This document shows, one piece after another, positions 53,204 to 62,839 of a stretch of DNA of 64,000 nt (position 1 is its first letter; each line of letters opens with the position of its first letter). The notes under the pieces are model-generated. The model was given only the letters and a program-made list of their open reading frames with translations. It was not told where the DNA came from and did not search any database. The position numbers and the translations under genes were made by a program. The DNA lies in NCBI RefSeq assembly GCF_963675455.1, contig NZ_OY776217.1:1350001-1414000 (forward strand), written 5' to 3'. The stretch is from Emcibacter sp. (GTDB lineage: Bacteria; Pseudomonadota; Alphaproteobacteria; Sphingomonadales; Emcibacteraceae).

Positions 53204-54721
53204 ATGAATATTATGAATGAGATGAGCAATATTTTGAAACAGTATGCCTATTCCGAGAAAGCTCAGAAGGCACTGAACCGTAAACCGGCCCTGTTTATCA
53301 ACAATGAGTGGGTTAATCCCTCAGGCGACGAAACCATCGCCGTGATCGACCCGTCAAGCGGCAAGCAAGTCAGCCAGATCGCCGAAGCGACAGATGGCGA
53401 CGTGGATCGCGCCGTTGCCGCTGCCCGCACAGCTTTTGACGACGGCCGCTGGAGCAACCTGCCTCCGATCGCCCGTGAAATGATGATGCACAAACTGGCC
53501 GACCTGATCAGCCAGAATGCTGACGAACTGGCCGAGCTGGAAGCCATCGATAACGGTAAACCCAAAGGCATGGCCGCAAATGTGGATATTCCTGCCGCTG
53601 CCGGCATGATGCATTATATGGCCGGTTGGGCAACCAAACTTAGCGGTGAAATGATCGAGCCGATGGCCGCGCCGCGCGGAACGTTTCACAGCTATGTGCG
53701 CCGCGAACCTGTCGGTGTTGCTGCCCAGATCGTGCCCTGGAACTTCCCGCTGCTGATGGCGATTCTGAAAGTTGCACCGGCCCTGGCCGCCGGATGTACA
53801 CTGATCCTGAAACCCGCCGAACAGACTTCAGTGACAGCTCTCCGTATGGCGGACCTGATTGCCGAAGCTGGTTTCCCGGCCGGTGTGATCAACATCATTA
53901 CCGGTTACGGCCATACAGCCGGTGACCGTCTGGTCAAACACCCCGATGTTGATAAAGTGGCTTTCACAGGCTCCACCGAAGTAGGTAAAATCATCAACAA
54001 AAACGCCACAGACACCCTGAAGCGTGTGACTCTCGAACTTGGTGGCAAGTCTCCTGTCGTGGTTCTGCCTGATGTGGATGTTGCCTCTGTTGGTGCCGGT
54101 GCTGCCGGTGCTATCTTCTTCAACTCCGGTCAGGTTTGTGTGGCCGGCTCCCGCCTGTTTGCCCACAGTTCCATCTTTGACAAGGTGATCGAAGGTGTTG
54201 CCGGTGCGGCAGAATTCTGGGCGCCCCGTCCGTCACTGGATCCCGAAGGCCACATGGGCCCGCTGGTATCCGACGAGCAGTTCAACCGGGTTATGGGCTA
54301 TATTGAAGCCGGTAAAAAAGCCGGTGCTTCCGTTGCTGTTGGCGGTGATGCACCAAGCGCCGACGGCTATTACGTAAACCCGACCGTTCTGGTTGATGTG
54401 AAACCGGACATGAGTGTTGTTCAGGAAGAAATCTTCGGTCCGGTTGTTGTTGCCCAGCGCTTTGACGATCTGGACGAAGTTGCCAAGGCTGCCAACGACA
54501 CCTGTTACGGTCTCGGCGCCGGTATCTGGACCAAGGATGTGTCCGCCATGCATCAGCTGGCTGCCAAAATCAAGGCCGGTACCGTATGGGGCAACTGCCA
54601 TGGCGTGATCGATCCGGCCCTGCCGTTCGGTGGCTACAAAGAGTCCGGCCTTGGCCGCGAACAGGCCCGTCAGGGTGTGGAAGCCTATACCGAGCTGAAG
54701 AGCGTTATCATCCAGCTTTAA
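53204..54721 (+). CDS. Aldehyde dehydrogenase
   Basis: 505 residues. NAD(P)-dependent ALDH fold with VPWNFP (Asn), FTGSTEVGK, LELGGKSP (Glu) and FFNSGQVCVAGSR (catalytic Cys). It oxidises aldehydes to acids, here probably an aromatic aldehyde such as vanillin or an arylpropanal from the dehydrogenase before it. Three ATG codons are near the start (53204, 53213, 53222), the first being used here. A terminator follows at 54731-54758. Confidence 0.94.
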   Translation: MNIMNEMSNILKQYAYSEKAQKALNRKPALFINNEWVNPSGDETIAVIDPSSGKQVSQIAEATDGDVDRAVAAARTAFDDGRWSNLPPIAREMMMHKLADLISQNADELAELEAIDNGKPKGMAANVDIPAAAGMMHYMAGWATKLSGEMIEPMAAPRGTFHSYVRREPVGVAAQIVPWNFPLLMAILKVAPALAAGCTLILKPAEQTSVTALRMADLIAEAGFPAGVINIITGYGHTAGDRLVKHPDVDKVAFTGSTEVGKIINKNATDTLKRVTLELGGKSPVVVLPDVDVASVGAGAAGAIFFNSGQVCVAGSRLFAHSSIFDKVIEGVAGAAEFWAPRPSLDPEGHMGPLVSDEQFNRVMGYIEAGKKAGASVAVGGDAPSADGYYVNPTVLVDVKPDMSVVQEEIFGPVVVAQRFDDLDEVAKAANDTCYGLGAGIWTKDVSAMHQLAAKIKAGTVWGNCHGVIDPALPFGGYKESGLGREQARQGVEAYTELKSVIIQL

Positions 54722-54730
54722 TTATATCCG

Positions 54731-54758
54731 GGCCTCTCCCCCTCCGGGGAGGGGCCTT
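54731..54758 (+). terminator. Terminator after aldehyde dehydrogenase
   Basis: GGCCTCTCCCC / GGGGAGGGGCC stem followed by TTTCCTC; leaves some read-through possible to the next genes on the same strand. Confidence 0.8.
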
Positions 54759-54787
54759 TCCTCTGATACCTTTGATAGAGATACCTT

Positions 54788-55657
54788 ATGATCGACCTTG
54801 ATAAAGTCATTGCCATTGATGTCCACGTTCACGCGGAAGTGTCTTGCTGTGATCCGGAAGACCCGGTGATGAGCGAGTTCTATGATGCCACGTCAAAATA
54901 TTTCAAGGCTGATCGAAAGAGGCCGACCATTCCCGAGACCATCGCCCTGTACCGGGAACAGAATGTCGCCTTTGTGATGTTTACGGTGGATATTGAATCC
55001 GCCTTTGGCGCGAAACGCATCCGCAACGAGGAAATCGCCGAGTTCGCCAAGGACAATGCAGACATCATGATCCCTTTTGCTTCCATCGATCCCCACAAGG
55101 GTAAATATGGCGCGCGGGAAGCCCGCATGCTGATCGAGGAATATGGTGTGAAGGGATTCAAGTTCCATCCCCCGATGCAGGATTTTCACCCGTCCGACCG
55201 GATGGCCTATCCAATTTATGAAGTGATTGCGGAATATAAACTGCCGGCCGTGTTCCATACCGGCCATTCCGGCATGGGAACCGGCATGCCCGGCGGTGGC
55301 GGGGTGAAGCTGAAATATGGCCAGCCGATGCTGGTGGATGATGCCGCGGCAGATTTTCCGGATATGAAATTCATTCTGGCCCACCCGAGCTGGCCCTGGA
55401 CCGATGAAAGCCTGTCCATGGCCCTGCACAAGGACAATGTCTTTATCGACCTGTCCGGCTGGGCGCCGAAATATTTCCCCAAGCAGGTCATTCACTACGC
55501 CAACACCCAGCTGAAACACAAGATGCTGTTCGGCTCCGACTTCCCGCTGTTGACGCCTGATGTCTGGATCAAGTCTGCGAAGGAAGTAGGTTTCCGGGAA
55601 GACGTCCTGCCGTTGATCCTGAAAGAAAATGCAGCCAGAGTCCTGGGACTGAAATGA
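54788..55657 (+). CDS. Amidohydrolase-family hydrolase or decarboxylase
   Basis: 289 residues, TIM-barrel metal enzyme. DVHVH (11-15), KFHPP, HTGHSG, LAHPSWPW and GSDFPLL carry the usual His and Asp metal ligands of amidohydrolase-2 proteins. Members of this group hydrolyse ring-cleavage or beta-ketoacyl products or decarboxylate aromatics. It overlaps the next SDR gene by four bases, so the two are coupled. It is not close to LigW in sequence. Confidence 0.85.
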   Translation: MIDLDKVIAIDVHVHAEVSCCDPEDPVMSEFYDATSKYFKADRKRPTIPETIALYREQNVAFVMFTVDIESAFGAKRIRNEEIAEFAKDNADIMIPFASIDPHKGKYGAREARMLIEEYGVKGFKFHPPMQDFHPSDRMAYPIYEVIAEYKLPAVFHTGHSGMGTGMPGGGGVKLKYGQPMLVDDAAADFPDMKFILAHPSWPWTDESLSMALHKDNVFIDLSGWAPKYFPKQVIHYANTQLKHKMLFGSDFPLLTPDVWIKSAKEVGFREDVLPLILKENAARVLGLK

Positions 55658-56448
55658 GCGACTTTTCCCTGACAGGAAAACATATTATCGTCACCGGCGC
55701 TTCCAGCGGTATTGGTCTCGGCTCGGCGAAAGTGATGGCCGGGCTCGGTGCGAAAGTCATGCTGGTGGCCCGCCGTGAAGACAAACTGGCGCAGGCCGTC
55801 GAGGAAATTCGCAGGGCCGGCGGTGAGGCCGGTTATTACGCAGCCGACATGTCCGTCCGGGATCAGGTAAATGCCTCGATTGATGCGGCAGAAGAAGTTT
55901 TCGGGCCCGTCGACGGCCTGTTCGCCAATGCGGGCGCCGGGGGCCCGAGGGCGCCGATCACCGAATATACCGATGAAGCCTTTGACGACATCATGACTTT
56001 GAACCTGAAAAGCCTGTTCTGGGCCATGAAAAGGGTGCTGCCGTCGATGATTGAACGCCGGGACGGTGCCATTCTGGCGACGGGATCTCTGGCCAGCGAA
56101 CGGGGTTTCCCAAACACGGTGGGCTATAACGCCTCCAAACATGCGGTACTGGGCATGGTCCGTTCGGCAGCTGCAGAGGTGGCTCGTCATAACATCAGGG
56201 TCAACTGCATCCTTCCCGGCGTCATTGAGTCGGAAATGCTGGGCGAACTGGCGGATCAGCTTGGCAACGGCAACTATGATGAAGGATTAAAAATAATAGG
56301 ACAAATGTCCCCGCAGGGGCGTGTCGGTACGTCAGAGGAATTAGGGAATGTTGCCGCCTTTCTGTTGTCTGATGCCGCCCGATATGTGAACGGGCAGGCA
56401 TGGTCTGTGGATGGCGGCATTCTGGGAACAATAGCAACGGGAGGATAG
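55654..56448 (+). CDS. SDR-family oxidoreductase
   Basis: 264 residues of the classical short-chain type: TGASSGIGLG, ANAGAGG, catalytic Ser in LATGSLAS, YNASK and the C-terminal SWSVDGG. It lacks the long LigD-like tail of the other three SDRs in the window, so it more likely oxidises or reduces a small hydroxyacyl or alcohol. Start overlaps the amidohydrolase stop (ATGA). Confidence 0.9.
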   Translation: MSDFSLTGKHIIVTGASSGIGLGSAKVMAGLGAKVMLVARREDKLAQAVEEIRRAGGEAGYYAADMSVRDQVNASIDAAEEVFGPVDGLFANAGAGGPRAPITEYTDEAFDDIMTLNLKSLFWAMKRVLPSMIERRDGAILATGSLASERGFPNTVGYNASKHAVLGMVRSAAAEVARHNIRVNCILPGVIESEMLGELADQLGNGNYDEGLKIIGQMSPQGRVGTSEELGNVAAFLLSDAARYVNGQAWSVDGGILGTIATGG

Positions 56449-56451
56449 AGC

Positions 56452-57213
56452 ATGGCTCTTAAATATTATCATGCGGAACCGGCGGCAAACTCGCTGAAAT
56501 CGATGATTCCGCTCAAGGAAAAAGAACTTGAGTTTGAGAGCGTTTATGTGGATCTGCACAAGTTTGAGCAACATCAACCATGGTTTATTGCCATCAATCC
56601 GGAAGGCCAGGTGCCGGTGCTGGATCACAATGGCCATATCATCACACATACAACGGTGATCAATGAATATCTGGAAGATGTTTTTCCGGAAATTCCCCTG
56701 CGCCCCTATGAACCGGTCGGCAGGGCCCGCATGCGCTACTGGAATAAATTTGTCGACGAACATGTGATGAATCATGTGTCCATGCATGGCTGGCACCGCA
56801 TGGTCGGCGTGATTGCCCGGGGCATTGAATCCGGTGAGTTCGAAGAACTGATGGAGCGTATCCCGCTTCCTGACCAGCGCAAGAAATGGAAAACGGCCCG
56901 GGCCGGTTTTTCCCAGGAACAGCTGGATGAAGCCACGTCAAAAATCGAAATTGCCGTCGACAAGGTCAATGACCAGCTGGGCGAAACTCCGTGGCTGGCC
57001 GGTGACATGTACACCCTGGCAGACATCAATTTCTACTGCCATTGCGGTATGATGGTGGAGCGCATGTTCCCCGAGATGGACATCCCGAACAGGGCGCCGA
57101 GGCTGGTGGAATGGCGGGACCGGATGACGGCCCGTCCCGGCGTCAAGGCGGCCCTGGAAATGCCGGATCATACCAACCCGGCGCTTCGTACCTTCACCGG
57201 GCATGCGAAGTAA
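56452..57213 (+). CDS. LigF-type glutathione S-transferase, closest match to beta-etherase
   Basis: 253 residues. Opening AEPAANSLKSMIPLKEKELEFE, KFEQHQPWFIAINPEGQVPVL and NEYLEDVFPE follow LigF (GANSLKPLATLYEKG, KFEQH, INPRGQVPAL, CEYLEDVFPE) very closely, so this is the best candidate for true beta-etherase activity. Three bases separate it from the SDR stop. The ANS motif gives the likely catalytic Ser. A terminator and an MFS carrier follow. Confidence 0.9.
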   Translation: MALKYYHAEPAANSLKSMIPLKEKELEFESVYVDLHKFEQHQPWFIAINPEGQVPVLDHNGHIITHTTVINEYLEDVFPEIPLRPYEPVGRARMRYWNKFVDEHVMNHVSMHGWHRMVGVIARGIESGEFEELMERIPLPDQRKKWKTARAGFSQEQLDEATSKIEIAVDKVNDQLGETPWLAGDMYTLADINFYCHCGMMVERMFPEMDIPNRAPRLVEWRDRMTARPGVKAALEMPDHTNPALRTFTGHAK

Positions 57214-57232
57214 AGTAATCCAGGCCAGAAAA

Positions 57233-57266
57233 AAGGGCGGCGTAATTTCGTCGCCCTGATTTTTTA
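57233..57266 (+). terminator. Terminator after LigF-type gene
   Basis: AGGGCGGCG / TCGCCCT-type stem with TAATTTCG loop and a T run (GATTTTTT). Confidence 0.85.
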
Positions 57267-57308
57267 GGCCATCTCCATCCGCCTTCAGGAAATAGAAGGA
57301 AAAATATA

Positions 57309-58595
57309 ATGCCCCAGGATTTCCATGTTTCCCGACTCAGGGCGAGCTATGTTCTGATCCTTTTCTGGCTGGCGACCATGTTCAGTTATCTGGACCGACA
57401 GGTTCTTGCGGTCCTCATGGAGCCCATCAAGGCCGAATTTTCCCTGAGTGATACCCAGCTAGGTTTGCTCGGCGGTTTTGCCTTTGGCAGCTTTTACGCG
57501 GTCCTTGGTCTTCCCATTGCCCTGATGGTGGATCGCCTGAACCGGCGTAACATCCTTACTGCTTCCATTTTTTTCTGGAGCCTGATGACGTCCGCCTGCG
57601 GCCTTGTGACCAGTTTCGGGGGGCTTTTTGCCGCCCGCGCCTGTGTGGCGGTGGGAGAGGCCGGAGGGGCCCCCAGTATCGCCTCCCTGGTGTCCGATTA
57701 TTTCCCGCCGGAAAAGCGGGCCCGGGCTTTTTCTGCCCTGATCATGGCGATCCCGGTCAGCATTATGATCGGCTATACCCTGGGGGGGCTTCTGAACCAG
57801 CTGTATGGCTGGAAAATGGCTTTCATCCTGATCGGTTCTCCCGGCATTGCCCTGAGCGGTGTGATCTTCTTTACCATCCGGGAGCCGTTGCGGGGTCGTT
57901 CAGAAAAACGGATAGACATTACCGAGGCTCCCTCTCTCTGGAACTCTCTGAGATTTCTCCTCAGGCAGCGCGCCTATGTGTTTATGGTCATTGCCGGATC
58001 ACTGGTGTCCGTGGGCAACTGGGGAGCGGGGATCTGGACCCCGTCCTATCTCATCAGGCTGCACGAACTGGATATAGCGGAAGCAGGTGCTATCGTTGGT
58101 CTTGTCTGGGGAACGGCCGGCATCATAGGCTCCCTGTTCGGCGGCTGGCTCACCGATACCCTTGCGTTGCGGACAGGGGACCAGCGCTGGTATTTTGGCG
58201 TTTGTACCCTCGCTCTTCTAGTGACCCTGCCTCTGGCCGCGGGAACTTACTTTACGGATAACCTGCAAACGACCTGTATTTTCATGTGGCTGCAGGTCTT
58301 TTTCATGCATATGTACGGCGGACCCCAGAGCGCTATGCTTCAGGCATTGTCCGGCTTGCGGATGCGAGGCATGTCGGTCTCCTTTTTCAATTTCATCAAC
58401 AACCTGATAGCTGTTGGAATTGGGCCGTTGTTTGTGGGCATGGTCAGTGACTTTTACGGCGTGGAAGCGGGCGCGTCCGCCATCCGCTACGCCCTGTTCA
58501 GTGTTATCGTTGTGGGTTACGGCGGGGCGGCGGCGTTTTTTGCCTTCGGTCTTCCCACCCTGCGCCAGGATCTGGATCTGGCCCGGAAAAGCTGA
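57309..58595 (+). CDS. MFS transporter, spinster-like
   Basis: 428 residues, twelve transmembrane helices; SYLDRQVLAVLMEPIKAEFSLSDTQLGLLGG and DRLNRRNIL (motif A region) are typical of the bacterial spinster-like group often found with aromatic catabolic genes. Probably imports substrate or moves an intermediate. A second member of the same group lies at 61.3-62.6 kb. Confidence 0.9.
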   Translation: MPQDFHVSRLRASYVLILFWLATMFSYLDRQVLAVLMEPIKAEFSLSDTQLGLLGGFAFGSFYAVLGLPIALMVDRLNRRNILTASIFFWSLMTSACGLVTSFGGLFAARACVAVGEAGGAPSIASLVSDYFPPEKRARAFSALIMAIPVSIMIGYTLGGLLNQLYGWKMAFILIGSPGIALSGVIFFTIREPLRGRSEKRIDITEAPSLWNSLRFLLRQRAYVFMVIAGSLVSVGNWGAGIWTPSYLIRLHELDIAEAGAIVGLVWGTAGIIGSLFGGWLTDTLALRTGDQRWYFGVCTLALLVTLPLAAGTYFTDNLQTTCIFMWLQVFFMHMYGGPQSAMLQALSGLRMRGMSVSFFNFINNLIAVGIGPLFVGMVSDFYGVEAGASAIRYALFSVIVVGYGGAAAFFAFGLPTLRQDLDLARKS

Positions 58596-58644
58596 GGCCC
58601 GCAAGGGGGCGAGTTTCCTGTTACAAGGAAAGGAGGAAGAATTT

Positions 58645-59397
58645 ATGGCGACTTTTATTCTTATTCATGGCGCCTGGCACGGCGGCTGGTGCTTTGACAA
58701 AGTTGCGGAACTTCTGGAGGCCCGCGGGCACAAGGTCATTGCACCCGATCTTCCGGGGATGGAGCGGGACCGGGAAGTCAGCGATGAGGAACTAGCCGCC
58801 GTAAGCCTGGACGGATGGGCGGGGTTTGCCGCTGACCTTTGCCGCAGCGCCCCCGAAAAGCCTGTGATCCTGTGCGGTCACAGCCGGGCCGGCATTGTCA
58901 TCAGCCAGGCGGCGGAAAAGGCTCCTGAAGCTATAGATGCTCTCGTATATATATGCGCCATGCTGATTCCCTCGGGCATGTCCCGGGCGGAGCTCAAAGC
59001 CCGGCAGAAACCAAATCCGGCCTTTGATGCCATCCGGTTGCCTCACCCCAGCATGGCGGCGACGGTGGTGGACAACGCCGGCAATGCGGTCGAGGTTTTC
59101 GCCCAGATGTCGCCACCGGATCTGGCCCATGATGCGATCTCCCGGCTCAAGCCGGAACCCTCTGCGCCGACCGGTACACTCCTTAACCTGACAGAGGAGC
59201 GCTTCGGCTCGGTACCCCGGCACTATATCGAATGCCTGCATGACCGGACCATCCTGATCGAGGACCAGCGCCTGATGCAGAGCCTGCAACCCTGCCAGAC
59301 CGTGACAACCCTGGAAACAGATCACAGTCCGTTCCTGTCCATGCCCCATGAATTGGCAAACGCGCTGTTGCAGATTGTAGACAGCGCGTCAGAATAG
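58645..59397 (+). CDS. Alpha/beta hydrolase
   Basis: 250 residues. HGAWHGGWCF gives the oxyanion loop, CGHSRAG the nucleophile Ser (about 82), and the late ETDHSPFLS the catalytic His. This pattern is shared by plant methyl esterases (SABP2/hydroxynitrile lyase type) and EstC-like bacterial esterases. It could hydrolyse methyl or aryl esters. ATG at 58645 has AAGGAGGAAG before it; a longer frame overlapping the MFS gene is rejected. Confidence 0.86.
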   Translation: MATFILIHGAWHGGWCFDKVAELLEARGHKVIAPDLPGMERDREVSDEELAAVSLDGWAGFAADLCRSAPEKPVILCGHSRAGIVISQAAEKAPEAIDALVYICAMLIPSGMSRAELKARQKPNPAFDAIRLPHPSMAATVVDNAGNAVEVFAQMSPPDLAHDAISRLKPEPSAPTGTLLNLTEERFGSVPRHYIECLHDRTILIEDQRLMQSLQPCQTVTTLETDHSPFLSMPHELANALLQIVDSASE

Positions 59398-59419
59398 GGT
59401 TCAGAAAGACGGTGAGGGA

Positions 59420-60322
59420 TTATTCGCCGCGGGCTTCCATGCGGGCTTTTTTGTAATTCGCCCGCCGGCCCTTTTCGAATTCCACCCGTTTCTTTGCATT
59501 TTCGTCCAGTTCATCCTGTGGCGGGAAGGCGTCGATGATTTCATCAAACACCTCACGAAGCTCGTCCTTGAATTCCGGATGGGAGAAAATATAGAAGCGG
59601 TTGGCCCGGATGCCGTCAAGCACCTTGGCGGCAACTTCATCAGGTTCCATGCCGTATTGGTGGAGGTTGGCCAGTTGTTCGGTAAAGGCCTTGTCCTCCG
59701 GCTTGCCGCGACTGGCAAGACCTTCCGGACGAACGGAGTCACTGGCATAGATATAACTCTTGACCAGACCGGGGCACAGAATGGAAACGCCGATGCCCTG
59801 GGGAGCCAGACTGTAGCGCAGCGATTCGGACATGCCGCGCACGGCAAATTTTGTCGCGTTATAAATGCCGGGGGCGGGACCGCAGAGGAAGGCGGCCATA
59901 GAGGCCGTATTGACGATATGTCCGCCAAGGCCCCGTTCCTTCATGCGCGGCACAAAGGTCTGGATGCCGTTGATCACACCATGCAGGTTTACCCCCATGA
60001 CCCAGTCCCAGTCGTCATAGGTGCTTTCATCAATGGTCTGGAACAGGTTGATGCCGGCATTGTTGAAGAGCAGGGAAACCGGCCCCAGGCGCTCTTCCAC
60101 TTCGTCGGCCACTCTGGCGAATTCCTCTCGCGATGCGACGTCAAGCTTGACGCCTATGACATTGTGGTTATCCAGGGTTTTGAGGGCCGCCTCCAGGCTG
60201 TCTTCCCGGATGTCGGCGATGGCGACCTTGCAGCCTTCAGTCAGAAGAGCCCGGGCCAGGCCAAGGCCGATGCCGTTGGCGCCCCCGGTAATAAAAGCAG
60301 TACGTCCTGCTAAATCTTTCAT
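59420..60322 (-). CDS. SDR dehydrogenase, LigD-like group
   Basis: 300 residues. TGGANGIGLG, FNNAGIN, YDDWDWVMGVNLHGVINGIQT, NTASMAAF, YNATK; tail FSHPEFKDELREVFDEII. Close in layout to LigD/L/N C-alpha dehydrogenases. Lies 13 bases after the next SDR of the same group, so they may handle different stereoisomers, as known for the lig system. Confidence 0.86.
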   Translation of the reverse strand: MKDLAGRTAFITGGANGIGLGLARALLTEGCKVAIADIREDSLEAALKTLDNHNVIGVKLDVASREEFARVADEVEERLGPVSLLFNNAGINLFQTIDESTYDDWDWVMGVNLHGVINGIQTFVPRMKERGLGGHIVNTASMAAFLCGPAPGIYNATKFAVRGMSESLRYSLAPQGIGVSILCPGLVKSYIYASDSVRPEGLASRGKPEDKAFTEQLANLHQYGMEPDEVAAKVLDGIRANRFYIFSHPEFKDELREVFDEIIDAFPPQDELDENAKKRVEFEKGRRANYKKARMEARGE

Positions 60323-60335
60323 CTCTCTTGCTCCG

Positions 60336-61244
60336 TTATTTCTTTAACTTCTTCTGCCGTTCCAGTTCATCCGCATGGGCCTGGTTGTAGAACAGCGGTG
60401 CGAAAGTTTTCTTCAGTTCTTCATTTTCCGGCAATTGATCCGGCACTGCGGCACGCATAGCGGCCGTGCGGGCCTCAACGCCTTTGGTGAATTCGCTGTG
60501 GGTCAGGATATAGAGTTCGTCATTCTCGATGCCCTGGGCCACACGCTCGCCGATTTCTTCCTTGGTTTTATAAAGGTGGGAGAAGTCACCGCCTTGCTGG
60601 CGGCGCTTGTCGGTTTCCGCATAGCCGGTATCGGAAAGTTCGTCCGGGCGGGTTTTGCCGGCCTCGGCGATATTGGACTGGACCGGGCCCGGGCAGAAGG
60701 CAGACACGATCACCCCTCGACCTTCCAGTTCCGCCCGCATGGCCTCCGCCATACCGATAACAGCGGCCTTTGATGTCGTATAAATGACGGTGCCGGGGTG
60801 GGGCAGGAAGCCGGACATGGAGGCGGTATTGACGATATGACCGCCTTCACCGTGAGCCAGTATCCGGGGAAGAATCGTCACAACCCCGTTGATGGTGCCC
60901 TGAAGGTTGACACCCATGGTCCAGTCCCAGTCCTGGTAACTTGCCATCTCGACCGGCCCGATCACCGCGACCCCGGCATTGTTAACGAGGATATGGATTT
61001 TGCCGAAACGCTCTTCTGCCGCATCGGCGGCATCCTTGAAGGCGTCACGGTCCATGACGTTCAGCTTGAGGGCCAGCACCTTGTCCGGGCTATTAAGCTC
61101 TTTCTGTGCCTGTTCCAGATGGTCGTCGCGAATGTCGGCAATGACCAGGTTCATGCCGCGGTTCAAAAGAGCCTTGGCGATGCCCAGGCCGATGCCGCTG
61201 GCGCCGCCGGTAATAAAAGCGGTTTTACCCGAAAGATTTTGCAT
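60336..61244 (-). CDS. SDR dehydrogenase, LigD-like group, second copy
   Basis: 302 residues. TGGASGIGLG, NNAGVA, YQDWDWTMGVNLQGTINGVVT, NTASMSGF, YTTSK; tail LTHSEFTKGVEARTAAM with SRLRPDELSDTGY-like segment (KTRPDELSDTGYAETDKRRQ) that parallels LigD. It is probably the better C-alpha dehydrogenase candidate of the pair. Follows the MFS gene by 32 bases on the same strand. Confidence 0.86.
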   Translation of the reverse strand: MQNLSGKTAFITGGASGIGLGIAKALLNRGMNLVIADIRDDHLEQAQKELNSPDKVLALKLNVMDRDAFKDAADAAEERFGKIHILVNNAGVAVIGPVEMASYQDWDWTMGVNLQGTINGVVTILPRILAHGEGGHIVNTASMSGFLPHPGTVIYTTSKAAVIGMAEAMRAELEGRGVIVSAFCPGPVQSNIAEAGKTRPDELSDTGYAETDKRRQQGGDFSHLYKTKEEIGERVAQGIENDELYILTHSEFTKGVEARTAAMRAAVPDQLPENEELKKTFAPLFYNQAHADELERQKKLKK

Positions 61245-61276
61245 TCAAATTCTCCTGATTCTCTCTATTCAAAATT

Positions 61277-62623
61277 CTAAGCTGTTTTTTCTTTATCCTG
61301 AATTTCCCTGATGGTTTCCGCATAGGGTTTTACGGCAAGCCACAGGATGACCAGGGCAATGGGGCTGATGATTGCGTAGGACGTGGCCATGGCGTATCCG
61401 ATCTGCATTTCATCCCTGAAGACATAATTGGTGATCAGGGCAAGCACGGTTGGGCCGAAGCCATAGCCGATCACATTGAAGCCAAAGAGGACCAGAGCCG
61501 AAATCTGGCCACGCATGCGATTGGGGGTGGCAAGCTGGATAGCGGCATTCTGCGGGCCAAACAGGAAGGCCGTGAAGAACATCCCGATGGCGTTAAGGCC
61601 CGCGGCCATCCAGCCCACCGGCATCAATGGGGCGGCGATCATGAAAGGCAGGCTTACGATCAGGGCGAAGATAACCACGCGCATATTGGCGTCTGCCCGG
61701 CCTTCCCGTGTCCAGCGTTCCGCCATCATGCTGCCGAGCATGGCGCCGACAGGCATGAGCAGGATAAAGGTCAGGCCGGACACCAGGCCGACAGTAGCCA
61801 CGGACCATCCGTAAGTGCGCATGAAAAAGGCAGGTCCCCAGCTGGCATGGCCAACGGCAACAATGGTGTTCAGGGAGATGCCGATTATTAGCGGGACGTA
61901 AACCCATCTCTTGTTCATCAGGAAGTCGCCAACCTCCTTGATTGAGGGCGCTTTCCCGGCAACACGCCGGACCGGTTCGCGAACCGTCAACATCAGCAGG
62001 GAAACCAGAAGACCCGGGATGCCAACCACAATAAAGGCAAGCTGCCAGACCCGCAGTTCACCGATGATGGGAAAGGAAAATGCCGACGCATTTGCCGCCA
62101 GAATACCGACGACAGTGCCACCGATCAGAAGAGCCAGACCATTCCCGGCGATAAATCCGAAATTAAGGAAAGCAATGGCCCGGGGCAGCTTTTCCGGCGG
62201 GAAATAATCGCCGAGCAGGGAATAGCTGGCCGGTCCGGTGCAGGCCTCGCCGACACCGACCCCTACACGGAAGGCAAACAGGGTATTGAAGCTCTTGGCC
62301 AATCCACAGAGGGCCGTGGCACCGCCCCACAGAGCCAGGCCAACAGCGATGAGTTTCTTGCGATTGCCGTGATCGGCGTAACGGGCAATCGGCAGGCCGG
62401 CGAACATGTAAAACATGACAAAGGCGAATCCCATGATCAGGCTGAGCTGGGTATCGCTCAGCTGCAGGTCGGCCTTGATATTCGGCACCAGAAGGGCGAT
62501 GATCCCGCGGTCGAGAAAATTGATCAGGAGTGACAGGGTAATGACAAAGACGGCGTACCAGCCGCGTCGTGCACTGGGCCAGTCTGGCGCAATGTTTATT
62601 TTATGCAGATTTTGGGCATCCAT
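61277..62623 (-). CDS. MFS transporter, spinster-like, second copy
   Basis: 448 residues with twelve transmembrane helices. NFLDRGIIALLVPNIKADLQLSDTQLSLIMGFAF and ARYADHGNRKKLI mark the same group as the 57.3 kb carrier. First gene of the minus-strand MFS-SDR-SDR run, divergent from the second NTF2-like gene, whose shared control region carries the paired GCATAC repeats. Confidence 0.9.
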   Translation of the reverse strand: MDAQNLHKINIAPDWPSARRGWYAVFVITLSLLINFLDRGIIALLVPNIKADLQLSDTQLSLIMGFAFVMFYMFAGLPIARYADHGNRKKLIAVGLALWGGATALCGLAKSFNTLFAFRVGVGVGEACTGPASYSLLGDYFPPEKLPRAIAFLNFGFIAGNGLALLIGGTVVGILAANASAFSFPIIGELRVWQLAFIVVGIPGLLVSLLMLTVREPVRRVAGKAPSIKEVGDFLMNKRWVYVPLIIGISLNTIVAVGHASWGPAFFMRTYGWSVATVGLVSGLTFILLMPVGAMLGSMMAERWTREGRADANMRVVIFALIVSLPFMIAAPLMPVGWMAAGLNAIGMFFTAFLFGPQNAAIQLATPNRMRGQISALVLFGFNVIGYGFGPTVLALITNYVFRDEMQIGYAMATSYAIISPIALVILWLAVKPYAETIREIQDKEKTA

Positions 62624-62703
62624 TGTGTCTGTCGATCTCCCGAATATACGTAAAACCAGTCCCTATTATTTTTATTTTATGTATGCATATTACCATAACA
62701 TCC

Positions 62704-62756
62704 GTTAGTATTGCATACAAATGGTTTATAGCGATATCGGTTAGTATTGCATACAA
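62704..62756. promoter_or_regulatory. Paired 17-base direct repeat in MFS / NTF2 divergon
   Basis: GTTAGTATTGCATACAA occurs perfectly at 62704-62720 and 62740-62756, 36 bases apart in a 216-base divergent intergenic region. A third, similar site is at 45222. Two identical sites in a divergent promoter are a strong operator signal. Confidence 0.7.
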
Positions 62757-62839
62757 TTATTTTTTGGTATAAGTCTTTTAGGAACTGAAGGCCCGCGGAC
62801 CTGGGAGACGCTGGGAATAATATAACAGAGGAGCGCATA

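Noticed and set aside
58414..58644. N-terminal extension of the alpha/beta hydrolase
   Set aside because: It overlaps the MFS gene in another frame; a strong ribosome-binding site precedes the ATG at 58645.
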